A model generated the notes under the pieces. The model had not been told where the DNA came from and did not search any database. It saw only the letters and a list, made by a program, of their open reading frames with translations. A stretch of DNA of 64,000 bases, taken from UBA6136 sp044237765 (GTDB lineage Bacteria > Pseudomonadota > Gammaproteobacteria > Methylococcales > Methylococcaceae). Every line of letters begins with the position of its first letter. The first letter of the stretch is position 1. Where the stretch lies: positions 1 through 64,000 of the forward strand of contig JBIIEQ010000005.1 in the NCBI GenBank assembly GCA_044237765.1, read 5' to 3'. Positions 8,400 to 17,444 of this stretch are shown piece after piece. The translations under genes and the position numbers were made by a program.

Positions 8400-9765
8400 A
8401 TGACGCAAAAACTCTATATCGAAACCCTGGGATGCCAGATGAACGAATACGATTCCGCCAAGATGCGGGATGTACTCAATGCTTCCCATGGTTTCGAACT
8501 GACCGACGACCCCGAACAGGCGGACGTCCTGCTGATGAATACCTGCTCCGTGCGTGAGAAGGCGCAGGAGAAGGTGTTTTCAGAGTTGGGTCGATGGCGC
8601 CCGCTCAAGCAGCAGCGACCGGGCGTGGTGATTGGAGTCGGCGGCTGTGTCGCAAGTCAGGAAGGCGAGGCGCTGCAAAAGCGCGCTCCCTTCGTCGATC
8701 TGGTGTTTGGCCCGCAAACCCTGCATCGCCTGCCGCAGTTGCTGGATCAGGTCCGGACCCAAAAGACACCGGCAATCGATGTCTCTTTTCCCGAAATCGA
8801 AAAATTTGACGCCTTGCCGGAGCCGCGGGCCGAGGGGCCGAAGGCGTTCGTCTCGATCATGGAGGGCTGCAGCAAGTACTGCACCTTCTGCGTCGTGCCC
8901 TACACGCGTGGCGAAGAAATCAGCCGTCCGCTGGATGATGTGGTCGCCGAGCTGGTCTCGCTGGCGGAGCAGGGCGTGCGCGAGGTTGTGCTGCTCGGCC
9001 AGAACGTCAACGCATACCGCGGTTTGATGGATGACGGCGAGATTGCGGACTTTGCCCTCCTGCTGCATTACGTGGCGGCCATCGATGGCATCGAACGCAT
9101 CCGCTACACCACCTCGCATCCGGTTGAATTCAGCGACAGCCTGATCGAGGCATATGGCGAAATCCCCAAACTGGTCAGCCACTTGCATTTGCCGGTACAG
9201 AGTGGCAGCAACCGTATCCTCGGGCTGATGAAGCGCGGCCACACCCGCGAGGACTACATCGCCAAGATTGCCCGGCTACGCGCAATTCGGCCCGACATTT
9301 CGCTGTCCTCCGATTTCATCGTCGGCTATCCAGGCGAGACGGCAGACGATTTCGAGGCCACCATGGATCTGATAGATACCCTGGGTTTCGACCATTCCTA
9401 CAGTTTCATTTACAGTCCTCGCCCCGGCACACCGGCGGCGGATCTGCAGGATGATGTGCCAATGGCCGAGAAGAAGTCCCGGCTGTCGCGACTGCAGAAC
9501 CGCATCAATGAGATGGCAGCGCAAATCTCCCGCGATATGCTGCACAGTGTCCAGTCCGTGCTGGTCGAGGGCACGTCTCGCCGAGACGGGGCAGAGCTTT
9601 CGGGCCGCACCGAGAATAATCGCGTGGTGAATTTTCCCGGTGATCCACGCATGATTGGCCAGTTCGTCGACGTGCTAATTACCGAGGCCATGCCCAATTC
9701 GCTGCGCGGCCGGTGGATGCCGGCGGAAAGCACCGACCTCTCCTCACCCACGACCCAGCACTCAC

Positions 9766-9773
<8 letters not shown>
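8400..9773 (+). CDS. miaB: tRNA-2-methylthio-N6-dimethylallyladenosine synthase MiaB
   Basis: MiaB adds a methylthio group to i6A37 of tRNAs reading UNN codons, using two iron-sulfur clusters and radical SAM chemistry. The 457-residue length is normal. The N-terminal UPF0004 domain holds the auxiliary-cluster cysteines Cys12, Cys49 and Cys83. The radical SAM CxxxCxxC motif is Cys157-Cys161-Cys164 (GCSKYCTFCVVPYTRG). The C-terminal TRAM domain spans about 375-440. The start MTQKLYIETLGCQMN is typical. The stop overlaps the ybeZ start by 8 nt, which implies translational coupling in the miaB-ybeZ-ybeY-corC operon seen across gammaproteobacteria. RimO in this window is its paralogue. Confidence 0.97.
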
Positions 9774-10754
<981 letters not shown>

Positions 10755-10755
<1 letters not shown>

Positions 10756-11213
10756 TGATCGTTGCCCTTGATCTCGCGATGACGAATATCGTTCCTGCCG
10801 AGGCACTGTTCCGGCAGTGGGCGGAGGCGGCCGCTGATAAGGGCACAGATGCGGAGTTATCCATTCGCATTGTTGACGAAGCCGAAAGCGCCGAGCTCAA
10901 CCAGACTTACCGCCACAAGACCGGTCCCACCAATGTGCTCAGCTTTCCCTGCGAAGTCCCTGTCGGAGTCCCCCATGACTTGCTGGGCGATCTGGTGATC
11001 TGCGCGCCCGTGGTCGAGCGTGAGGCTCAGGAACAGGGCAAACTCGCCGAAGCGCATTGGGCCCATATGGTTGTCCACGGTGTGCTGCATCTCCTCGGAT
11101 ATGACCACCTGCAGGACGACGAGGCGGTGCAGATGGAGTCGATGGAAATCGAAATTCTTTCCGGTTTAGGTTATCCCAATCCCTATGAGATCGAAGAGGC
11201 AGTGCCAACATGA
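10755..11213 (+). CDS. ybeY: Endoribonuclease YbeY (16S rRNA maturation)
   Basis: YbeY is a zinc-dependent RNase needed for 16S rRNA 3'-end maturation and 70S quality control. The metal-binding motif HGVLHLLGYDH is intact (His108, His112, His118). The family stretch YRHKTGPTNVLSFP is also present. The 152-residue product from ATG 10755 matches the family length. A longer frame from 10722 exists, but the TGATG overlap with ybeZ fixes the start. It overlaps corC by 4 nt. Confidence 0.95.
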
Positions 11214-12058
11214 GCGATGAACCAACGGGCGAGCACCGAAGTTGGCTCGAACGATTGACCCACTTTATCTCCGGCGAACCCGAGGATCGCGATGATTTGC
11301 TGGAGTTGTTAAGAACCGCCCAGAAACGACAGCTGATTGAACAAGAAGCCCTCTCCATGATCGAGGGCGTGCTCCAGGTTTCCGAACTCCGCGTTCGGGA
11401 CATCACCATCCCCCGCTCGCAAATGGTCGTCGTGCCGCAGGACGCGGAAATCGAAACCATCTTCCCTCTGGTCGCCGAATCGGCCCATTCCCGGTATCCC
11501 GTCATTGGCGAAGATCGCACCGAGGTCATTGGTATTCTGCTGGTAAAGGACCTGCTGCTCCACAGCCTCAAGGATCGCTCCAAGATAGTCCGTGATGTCA
11601 TGCGTCAGGCCCTGTTCGTGCCGGAGAGCAAACGGCTGAACGTGCTGTTGCGGGAGTTTCGCGCCACCCGTAGCCACATGGCCATCGTCGTTGACGAATA
11701 TGGCGCGGCGGCGGGCCTGGTGACCATCGAGGATGTGCTGGAGCAGATCGTCGGCGAAATCGAGGACGAGCACGATTTCGGCGACGAGGAATACATCTTT
11801 CGAAAAAGCGACCGCGAATACACGCTCAAGCCGCTCACGCCGATCGAGGAATTCAACGAGTATTTCGGCGCCGATTTCAGCGATGACGAATTCGACACCA
11901 TTGGTGGACTCATCGTCCATCATCTGGGCCACGTGCCCAAACGAGGTGAGAAAGCCGAGCTGGGTCGCTATCGCTTCATCGTGATCCGCACCGACGGTCG
12001 CCGGATCGAATTGCTCAAGTTGGTGTTGATGCCCGAGGAGTCGACTTCGTCATCCTGA
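11210..12058 (+). CDS. corC: CorC/HlyC-family CBS-domain protein
   Basis: The 282-residue soluble protein has an acidic N terminus and two CBS domains (about 65-185), including VRDITIPRSQM and MAIVVDEYGAAAGLVTIEDVLEQIVGEI when read in parts. A C-terminal CorC_HlyC domain spans about 200-280. CorC is linked to magnesium and cobalt efflux and follows ybeY in many gammaproteobacteria. ATGA overlap with ybeY implies coupling. The usual next gene, lnt, is absent here; repetitive DNA follows instead. Confidence 0.92.
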   Translation: MSDEPTGEHRSWLERLTHFISGEPEDRDDLLELLRTAQKRQLIEQEALSMIEGVLQVSELRVRDITIPRSQMVVVPQDAEIETIFPLVAESAHSRYPVIGEDRTEVIGILLVKDLLLHSLKDRSKIVRDVMRQALFVPESKRLNVLLREFRATRSHMAIVVDEYGAAAGLVTIEDVLEQIVGEIEDEHDFGDEEYIFRKSDREYTLKPLTPIEEFNEYFGADFSDDEFDTIGGLIVHHLGHVPKRGEKAELGRYRFIVIRTDGRRIELLKLVLMPEESTSSS

Positions 12059-12133
12059 ATCGAATGCCAAGCTTGGCGGGATAAATCTTCGCCACCATCA
12101 ATTTTGCATTGGTAAGGTCCCTGACAATTGCCA

Positions 12134-12288
12134 GGTCAGGTCAGGTCGGGTCGGGTCGGGTCGGGTCGGGTCGGGTCGGGTCAGGTCAGGTCAGGTCAGG
12201 TCAGGTCAGGTCAGGTCAGGTCAGGTCAGGTCAGGTCGGGTCGGGTCGGGTCGGGTCAGGTCAGGTCAGGTCAGGTCAGGTCAGGTCA
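12134..12288. repeat. Pentanucleotide tandem repeat (GGTCR)31
   Basis: Thirty-one uninterrupted 5-bp units GGTCA or GGTCG run for 155 bp. The variant base is arranged in blocks: 2 A-units, 7 G-units, 11 A-units, 4 G-units, 7 A-units. This pattern points to expansion by slippage of short homogeneous blocks. The array sits 75 nt after the corC stop in non-coding DNA. Because the unit has no stop codon in any plus frame, it creates spurious open frames encoding repetitive Gly/Gln/Val/Arg/Ser peptides, which I do not call as genes. Confidence 0.97.
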
Positions 12289-12300
12289 GCCAAGAGCTTG

Positions 12301-12405
12301 CGTCTTTGCGAGGAGGCGATAGCCGACGCCGCAATCCAGAATCGGACACAAGGCGGGCTGCGCCAGGCGGCCTCCCTGGATTGCTTCGTTTCACTCGCAA
12401 TGACG
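12301..12405. repeat. Imperfect palindromic intergenic element
   Basis: The outer arms CGTCTTTGCGAG (12301-12312) and CTCGCAATGACG (12394-12405) are inverted with one mismatch. The inner arms GCAATCCAG (12331-12339) and CTGGATTGC (12376-12384) match perfectly. This is the widespread type of element with CGTCATTGCGAG ends and GCAATCCAG inner arms found between genes in many proteobacteria. From 12406 to 12552 I see no gene, only a small GACCC/GGGTC hairpin. Confidence 0.8.
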
Positions 12406-12552
12406 GAAAAACCTGCCTCTTTCACCATAGAAGACGTAGACGCGTTTCCGCGATGAGTCGGTTCATAAGATTGACCCGGGCTTAGCCAGTCGCATCGACT
12501 GATTTGTGAAATTCTTGCCATCACCGGGCATGACCCGACAGGGTCTTGGCTG

Positions 12553-13386
12553 CTAATGCTCCGAGAGCACCGTGCGGCATTCCGCCGGCATTAGGGGTTT
12601 TGGGGGTGGCGGGGCCTTGCCGGCGCTGGTGCCGGTATCGGGCGTCTTGTGGAGCCACCAGTCCAGTTCGTCACAACCATCCCCCGTCGGAATGGGGTCC
12701 TGACGCTTGCACGAGGGGCTGTCCGGCGGGCAGGTCAGCCGCATGTGGAAATGATCCTCGTGGTGATACCAGGGCCGGATCTTTCTCAGCCAGCTGCGGT
12801 CACCGCTGGTCGTGCGGCATAGCTCCTTCTTGATGCGGGCGTTGACGAAGATGCGGTCAACCGCCGGCTGACTGGCCGCCGTTTTAAGTATCTGGGCGTG
12901 ACTGTCGCTCCAAAGCTGATAGTTTAAGCCCTCGCTGGCCCGGCTCAACAGGCTGTAGGCGCTGACGTCGGAGCGGTTGCTGTTGGCGCCAAGGTGGAGG
13001 GTTGGGCTCAGATCGAACCAGACATCCGCGTCCAGCCCGGTCTGGTGGCTGCGATGACCAAACGGCATCGGGCCACCGCGTGGCATGCCTAGATCGCCGA
13101 CATGCATCATGCCGAGTCCCTGTGCGGCGCGTCTTCCCAGCGCCTTGATCGATTCGATCAGGCTCGGATGCCCGTAGTAACGATCGCGCTCAAGGTGCAT
13201 GACGACATAACCATCACCCTCGGTGGGCAGCGTCCGGGCACCGCTAATGCAGCCGGCGCTGGTATCACCGATGACGCGGGCAGGTCCTGCGGCCGGGCCA
13301 GGCACCTTGTCCCAGGCGTTGGCGAAACCGGGGTGACTGGAAAGTGCCAGCAACAAGAGGGTGATGGAACGGGTGAGGTGCATCAT
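12553..13386 (-). CDS. mepA: Penicillin-insensitive murein endopeptidase MepA
   Basis: MepA is a periplasmic LAS-family zinc metallopeptidase that cuts D-Ala-mDAP cross-links in peptidoglycan. The 277-residue product starts with a signal peptide (about 1-23, ending GFANA). The metal-site motifs are visible: MPFGHRSHQTGLDADVW and WYHHEDHFHMRLTCP. Conserved cysteines near 46, 189 and 219 fit the family's disulfides. The C terminus is proline-rich. The start could be either of two tandem ATG codons at 13386 and 13383. It is downstream of, and on the same strand as, the 13.5-15.9 kb gene pair, with a 125-nt gap. Confidence 0.95.
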   Translation of the reverse strand: MMHLTRSITLLLLALSSHPGFANAWDKVPGPAAGPARVIGDTSAGCISGARTLPTEGDGYVVMHLERDRYYGHPSLIESIKALGRRAAQGLGMMHVGDLGMPRGGPMPFGHRSHQTGLDADVWFDLSPTLHLGANSNRSDVSAYSLLSRASEGLNYQLWSDSHAQILKTAASQPAVDRIFVNARIKKELCRTTSGDRSWLRKIRPWYHHEDHFHMRLTCPPDSPSCKRQDPIPTGDGCDELDWWLHKTPDTGTSAGKAPPPPKPLMPAECRTVLSEH

Positions 13387-13511
13387 CGTGATTTCTGCTT
13401 CCAGGGATTAGGATTTGTAACGCCGGAGGTTCAGGCGAAATGGGTCGGTCGACGTTATTATCCGAAATTCGATCCGGCAACGGGCAGCCGCAAGGGCCAC
13501 TGGCCTTGATC

Positions 13512-14603
13512 TCAGCCTTCCCCTGGGCCATGGGAGATTTTACCCTCAACAGCCGTGACGTTTTCCTTGTCCTTGCCCAGCGAGAAACGTTTGGTCGCCC
13601 CGACGACCCAGCCGCGCGCACGGTCCAGCTTGGTTTTGTGGATTTCTTCTTCCAGAGACAGGCGTTGCCGTTCCATCGCCAAGAGCTCGATTTCGCGCTC
13701 CAGATGGATTCGCAATTCATCGTAACTGGAAGATCGCTCGTTTTTCTCCTCTAGCCGCGCCTCCAGTTCCACATGCTTGAGCTCCGCTTCCAGCCGCAGG
13801 CGCTCGCGCTTCAGGCGGATTTCGCTCTCGATTTTCTCGGCCTCGCGGGTTTCGTCACCCAGCAGCGCCTCTCGCGCCTGTCGTACCTGTTCCAGTTGCT
13901 GCTCATGAAGCACGGCGGTTTCCTCTCTCAGGAGGTCCAGCCATTTGCGCTTTTGCTCAAGATCCAGCCGCTGTTCCAGCATCAGTTCCTCATGGCGCTC
14001 ACGCGCTGCCCGCTCCAGCGTGTCCCGGCGGCGCTTGAGAATCTGCAGGGCGATCCCCTGGCGGGCCGGGTCGGCAGAGGCGACATCTTCGTCCAGCCGG
14101 TCAGGATCGATTTCACCGAAAGTCGTTTCGATATGGCAGCGACAGCGGCTTTGGATGTCGCGGATTGCCAGCAACTCATGGATCAGGCTTTCGATGGACC
14201 GCTCCAAAGTCGCATGCCCGCTTTCCAGCCAGTCCACCGACTCCAGTGCGCGCAACTCCGCCTCGGCCCCATCCTTCAGCAGGCAGCGGTATTGCTGGCG
14301 GATATGCTCGCCCAGATGATCCAGGTGCTCGACGTGTTCCCGGGCAAATGCCAGCGTGGGTTGAAAGCGGATGTCGAGGCGGGCGGTGACCGCGCAGAGA
14401 TTCCCTAGCGTGGGTGTCTCCAGCGGCAGTTCCCAGTCCTCGATGATCAGTTCGTAAACTCGGTGGTGGAAGCGTTTGATGTAATGACGGGGTCGGGCGA
14501 ACAGCCGCTGATAAGGCCCCAGCTTGGCCAGCACCACCCGCCGATCCCCCTCGAAACCGGCGATCCACGGACTATCCTCCGTTTCCCAGTCCAGGTCATC
14601 CAT
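13512..14603 (-). CDS. Uncharacterised coiled-coil protein
   Basis: I do not recognise this 363-residue product. The N-terminal half is a globular, mostly helical, aromatic-rich region starting MDDLDWETEDSPWIAGFEGD. Residues about 185-345 are a long, highly charged coiled coil rich in Arg, Glu and Leu (repeating LEQ, RERLRLEAEL and LEEEIHKTKLD patterns). There is no signal peptide or membrane segment, so it should be cytoplasmic. Its start overlaps the end of the upstream membrane-protein gene by 8 nt, which strongly suggests a coupled two-gene unit and a physical partnership. mepA follows on the same strand. Function unknown. Confidence 0.8.
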   Translation of the reverse strand: MDDLDWETEDSPWIAGFEGDRRVVLAKLGPYQRLFARPRHYIKRFHHRVYELIIEDWELPLETPTLGNLCAVTARLDIRFQPTLAFAREHVEHLDHLGEHIRQQYRCLLKDGAEAELRALESVDWLESGHATLERSIESLIHELLAIRDIQSRCRCHIETTFGEIDPDRLDEDVASADPARQGIALQILKRRRDTLERAARERHEELMLEQRLDLEQKRKWLDLLREETAVLHEQQLEQVRQAREALLGDETREAEKIESEIRLKRERLRLEAELKHVELEARLEEKNERSSSYDELRIHLEREIELLAMERQRLSLEEEIHKTKLDRARGWVVGATKRFSLGKDKENVTAVEGKISHGPGEG

Positions 14604-15852
14604 GGAATTTCTTCTGCATGGCTTCTGCTAGGGCGGCATCATTGGCGGGGGCGGGCCCGCGTCGGGTGTCGGTTTGTCGCGCCAGTCGCTCGGCCACGAT
14701 GGGGTAGAGATTGGGCGCGAACTCGACGCGCTTGCCGTTCATCTTGCGCAGATAGCCCCGGTTGAGCAAAAACGCCACCGAAAACATGCGGTGCCATTCC
14801 GATACCCGCCGTGCCCGTTCCAGTTCGGTTCGTTCCAGGCTGAACTCCAGCTCATCATTCGAGTTGATCGTGAACTGGCTGAATTGCCGCAAGCCATGAA
14901 AGGCCAGGTCCTTTTCCTCCTCCGACAGCGGGCCGGGCGCGGTCATTTCCAGCCGGTAGGAGAGAATTAGCGTGAAAAAATCCACCATGCCGGCGCAGGC
15001 CAGTGCGAACCAGGACAGATTGGCCCACATGTCGAAGGATGGTGTGATGCCGCTGGACAGCTCCGTGAACGAGGCTAGGCGCGGGATCGCAATCGGCGCA
15101 AGCCCGTTGCCCGATGCCAGCTGATCGGCCTCACCCTGCAACGTATGAAAGGTCTCGATGAGGTGGTTGTAGGCCAGGTTGTCATTCATCTGACCGGAAA
15201 ACGCTTGCAGCGCCGACCGGGTATTAGCCAGACTTTTCTCCAGTGGATGTGTGTCCGCCTCCAGCTTTTTCAGCTTATCCTGCTCGCCTTGCAGAATATC
15301 GTTGTAAAACTCCCAAACTTTGCCTTTGCCCACGCCCTGTCCCGCCATACCGGGTTGCATGCCCATGTAAGCCTGCTGTGTCTCTCGTGAGGCGTCCGCA
15401 ATTCGTGACTGCTGATCGGCCGTCAGCCGGCTCTTCATCGCCACGACATCGGCGACGTAGCGGTTCACCTCGTTCGACAGCTGCAATTGCCGCTCGACCA
15501 GAATTGAATCCCGTTGCGAGAACTCGTAGAACTTGAAGTAGGAGAAAGTCACGGACACCGTCAGCGCGACCACAAGGGACAAGACGATGCTCAGGAAGCG
15601 GGCCGGATTGGCGCGCCAGTGCATGCCGGCCAGTTCCAGCGAACAGATCACCACGATCGATTGCACCGCCACGGTCACGATCAGCGCGATCCATGGTGTG
15701 ATGAAAAAGCTCAGCCCGTAGTAGGTGGTATAGCCCGATGCCACGCTCAGCATCAGCACGATCGGCACCGACAGCACCCGCAGCAGACCGACGAATGTCG
15801 TCTGGATCAGATTCAGCCAGCCGCCAATGCGCCACACGGTGGAATGGCTCAT
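14596..15852 (-). CDS. Uncharacterised membrane protein with an extracytoplasmic coiled-coil region
   Basis: This 418-residue protein is not one I can name. Three membrane helices are predicted near 22-45, 50-73 and 84-106. A hydrophilic, coiled-coil-rich segment (about 110-270) follows, with a glycine-rich break around QPGMAGQGVGKGK. A fourth helix (about 277-298) and a roughly 115-residue cytoplasmic tail come last. The tail contains a helical region (LERTELERARRVSEWHRMF) and a short winged-helix-like segment ending RGYLRKMNGKRVEFAP. The next gene overlaps it by 8 nt. The architecture suggests an envelope sensor or scaffold whose tail contacts the downstream coiled-coil protein; this is inference from layout only. 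Confidence 0.8.
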   Translation of the reverse strand: MSHSTVWRIGGWLNLIQTTFVGLLRVLSVPIVLMLSVASGYTTYYGLSFFITPWIALIVTVAVQSIVVICSLELAGMHWRANPARFLSIVLSLVVALTVSVTFSYFKFYEFSQRDSILVERQLQLSNEVNRYVADVVAMKSRLTADQQSRIADASRETQQAYMGMQPGMAGQGVGKGKVWEFYNDILQGEQDKLKKLEADTHPLEKSLANTRSALQAFSGQMNDNLAYNHLIETFHTLQGEADQLASGNGLAPIAIPRLASFTELSSGITPSFDMWANLSWFALACAGMVDFFTLILSYRLEMTAPGPLSEEEKDLAFHGLRQFSQFTINSNDELEFSLERTELERARRVSEWHRMFSVAFLLNRGYLRKMNGKRVEFAPNLYPIVAERLARQTDTRRGPAPANDAALAEAMQKKFHG

Positions 15853-15992
15853 GGCTTAAGAGAGGCTGCGGAGAGGGAAGGGCGCCACGAGCGGGCGGAA
15901 ATCCAGTGGGGCATGGGTTTTATTCTTGTTAGAGCTGCCGGGAATTTGCGGCTATCCTAGCGCGTCAACCCACAGCCTGTGAAGCTTACCCC

Positions 15993-16133
15993 ATGACCCT
16001 CTTCTGGATATTTCTCATACTCGTCATTCTGGTGGTCGTTGGCAACGCCATGACCCTGCTCCGCAGCGCGACACCGCCCAAGATCCCCGAGGGCGTCAAG
16101 CCCCAGCCGTATGGGGAGGATGAGGATAAATGA
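15993..16133 (+). CDS. Small DUF2897-like single-span membrane protein
   Basis: The ATG at 15993 opens a 46-residue frame ending in TGA at 16133. The product has one strongly hydrophobic helix (FWIFLILVILVVVGNAMTLL), then a short polar tail TPPKIPEGVKPQPYGEDEDK. Size, single span and the Pro/Lys tail resemble DUF2897 proteins, whose function is unknown. It is divergent from the 418-residue membrane protein. Confidence 0.6.
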   Translation: MTLFWIFLILVILVVVGNAMTLLRSATPPKIPEGVKPQPYGEDEDK

Positions 16134-16272
16134 GACAGGGCGGATTCTAATCCGTAGGGACCTGATGTGGTGTGAGGTTCTTACTCACCCTGGCTTGGAC
16201 GGAGGCAATTTCCCTGCCTGTTGAAATCAAGCCAAGTCAAGGACAGAGAAAAAGAATTTACAGACTCATGGC

Positions 16273-16293
16273 GATGCGCATACTTTGCGCATC
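16273..16293. promoter_or_regulatory. Palindrome upstream of ccdAB (candidate operator)
   Basis: GATGCGCA and TGCGCATC form perfect 8-bp inverted arms around a 5-nt TACTT centre. It ends 33 nt before the ccdA ATG. CcdA-CcdB complexes repress their own operon by binding palindromic operators, so this is a good candidate site. Confidence 0.55.
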
Positions 16294-16326
16294 TCTATTT
16301 ACTGAAATCCTTTCTGAGTGGAAAGC

Positions 16327-16566
16327 ATGTCCTCTATACACCAAAAGCGACCTTTTAATTTGTTACTAAACGAGAAGGTTGTCCGAGAGGCGAGGGAGCA
16401 CACCGGCAATCTCTCGGCGACGGTCGAGGCTCTGCTGATCGAGTTCGTGACTCGCCAAGAAGACGTCAGGCTCTTAAAGCAGCAATTGGGTGCGGCCGTT
16501 GCCGGAGCGTGGAATCAATTCAATGAGGTTCAAGGCTCATTCGCCGACGAATGGAACACGCTCTGA
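16327..16566 (+). CDS. ccdA: CcdA-family antitoxin
   Basis: The 79-residue product is the antitoxin of a type II toxin-antitoxin pair. The N-terminal part contains the ribbon-helix-helix DNA-binding region (KRPFNLLLNEKVVREAREHT), and the C-terminal part (about 40-79, ending FADEWNTL) matches the CcdB-binding tail, with the characteristic Trp-Asn near the end. ATG 16327 is preferred over a GTG at 16318 because the family starts MSS/MxxxKRPxN. The stop overlaps the ccdB start by one base (TGATG). A palindrome lies just upstream. Confidence 0.9.
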   Translation: MSSIHQKRPFNLLLNEKVVREAREHTGNLSATVEALLIEFVTRQEDVRLLKQQLGAAVAGAWNQFNEVQGSFADEWNTL

Positions 16567-16925
16567 TGGCTCAATTTGATGTATTTAGAAATGCTGGCAA
16601 ACAGCGCCTCGTAATCCCGTTCGTTGTTTCAGTCCAATCAGCGTTTTATGATAATTTGCGGCGGCGCGTGGTCATTCCGCTGGTTGACTGCGCAGCTCTT
16701 GGTAACACAAAAGAGATGCCTGATTCTGTGCTCAACCCCAAATTTGTAATTCATGGTTTGCGGGTGGTTCTTAACCCGCTGGAAATCGTTTCCATAGCTG
16801 TGGGAGCTTTGGGCGAAAAGGTAGGTTCACTGGTCGATAAGAGTGACTCCATTCTGATGTCACTTGATGAATTGTTTTCCAGAGCCTGGAATCAAGGTAG
16901 CCAGCTATCCCAAGGAGGCGTGTGA
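16566..16925 (+). CDS. ccdB: CcdB-family toxin (DNA gyrase inhibitor)
   Basis: The 119-residue product starts MAQFDVFRNAGK, typical of CcdB, which poisons DNA gyrase by binding GyrA. Conserved stretches are YDNLRRRVVIPLVDC and GALGEKVGSL, read in parts. The family C terminus usually ends in W-G-I. Here the C terminus diverges (SRAWNQGSQLSQGGV), so the Trp is displaced from the terminal position and toxicity may be altered. Translation is coupled to ccdA. Chromosomal copies often mark accessory DNA, and this one opens the patch that ends at 20.2 kb. Confidence 0.9.
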   Translation: MAQFDVFRNAGKQRLVIPFVVSVQSAFYDNLRRRVVIPLVDCAALGNTKEMPDSVLNPKFVIHGLRVVLNPLEIVSIAVGALGEKVGSLVDKSDSILMSLDELFSRAWNQGSQLSQGGV

Positions 16926-16942
16926 GGCTCCAGTGCTCGTAG

Positions 16943-16969
16943 CCCGGATGAAGCAACGCGCAATCCGGG
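16943..16969 (+). repeat. REP-like element, copy 1
   Basis: CCCGGAT (16943-16949) and ATCCGGG (16963-16969) flank GAAGCAACGCGCA. A near-identical copy in the opposite orientation lies at 20012-20038, differing at one of 27 bases. Such CCCGGATGAAGC elements are common intergenic repeats in gammaproteobacteria. This copy lies between ccdB and the convergent YjbQ-family gene. Confidence 0.8.
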
Positions 16970-17024
16970 ATGATTCGGACACCGTATTCCGCGATGCTCA
17001 ATACGGGCTTCATCGAGCGGGGCC

Positions 17025-17444
17025 TCATTCCCCGATGATTTTTACCAGCACCCGCTTGCGGCGGCGGCCGTCGAATTCGCCGTAAAAGATCTGCTCCCAG
17101 GGGCCAAAGTCCAGCTTGCTATCGGTCACTGCCACGACCACCTCGCGGCCCATCACCTGCCGTTTCAAATGAGCATCGCCGTTGTCCTCGCCGGTCAGGT
17201 TGTGGCGGTAGCGGCTTAGTGGTGCGTGCGGGGCCAGTTCCTCCAGCCAGCGTGTGAAATCGCCATGCAGCCCCTGTTCATCATCATTGATGAACACTGA
17301 TGCCGTAATGTGCATGGCGTTCACCAGCACCAGGCCCTCGCGGATGCCGCTGTCGCGCAGGCAATCCAGCACCTCGCCGGTGATGTTGATGAACCCGACG
17401 CGCTCGGGCGTGTTGAACCAGAGTTCCTTGCGGTAGCTTTTCAT
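17025..17444 (-). CDS. yjbQ: YjbQ/UPF0047-family protein
   Basis: The 139-residue product belongs to the YjbQ family, a trimeric beta-barrel-like fold with weak thiamine-phosphate synthase activity reported for some members. Family motifs are GLVLVNAMHITASVFINDDE read in parts, the NLTGEDNGDAHLKRQVMG region holding metal-site histidines, and FGPWEQIFYGEFDGRRRKRV. The ATG at 17444 has AAGGAG 7 nt upstream and gives the typical length; an upstream ATG at 17498 adds a poorly conserved extension. It is divergent from the pilin gene across a 502-nt gap. Confidence 0.9.
   Translation of the reverse strand: MKSYRKELWFNTPERVGFINITGEVLDCLRDSGIREGLVLVNAMHITASVFINDDEQGLHGDFTRWLEELAPHAPLSRYRHNLTGEDNGDAHLKRQVMGREVVVAVTDSKLDFGPWEQIFYGEFDGRRRKRVLVKIIGE

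Noticed and set aside
12109..12405. CRISPR-like array
   Set aside because: The repeats are contiguous 5-bp units without spacers, and no cas gene is nearby.
12109..12456. Open frames of 115 and 64 residues through the GGTCR array with Gly-Gln-Val-Arg-Ser repeats
   Set aside because: They exist because the repeat unit has no stop codon in any plus-strand frame. There is no ribosome site, and the sequence after the array is a palindromic intergenic element.
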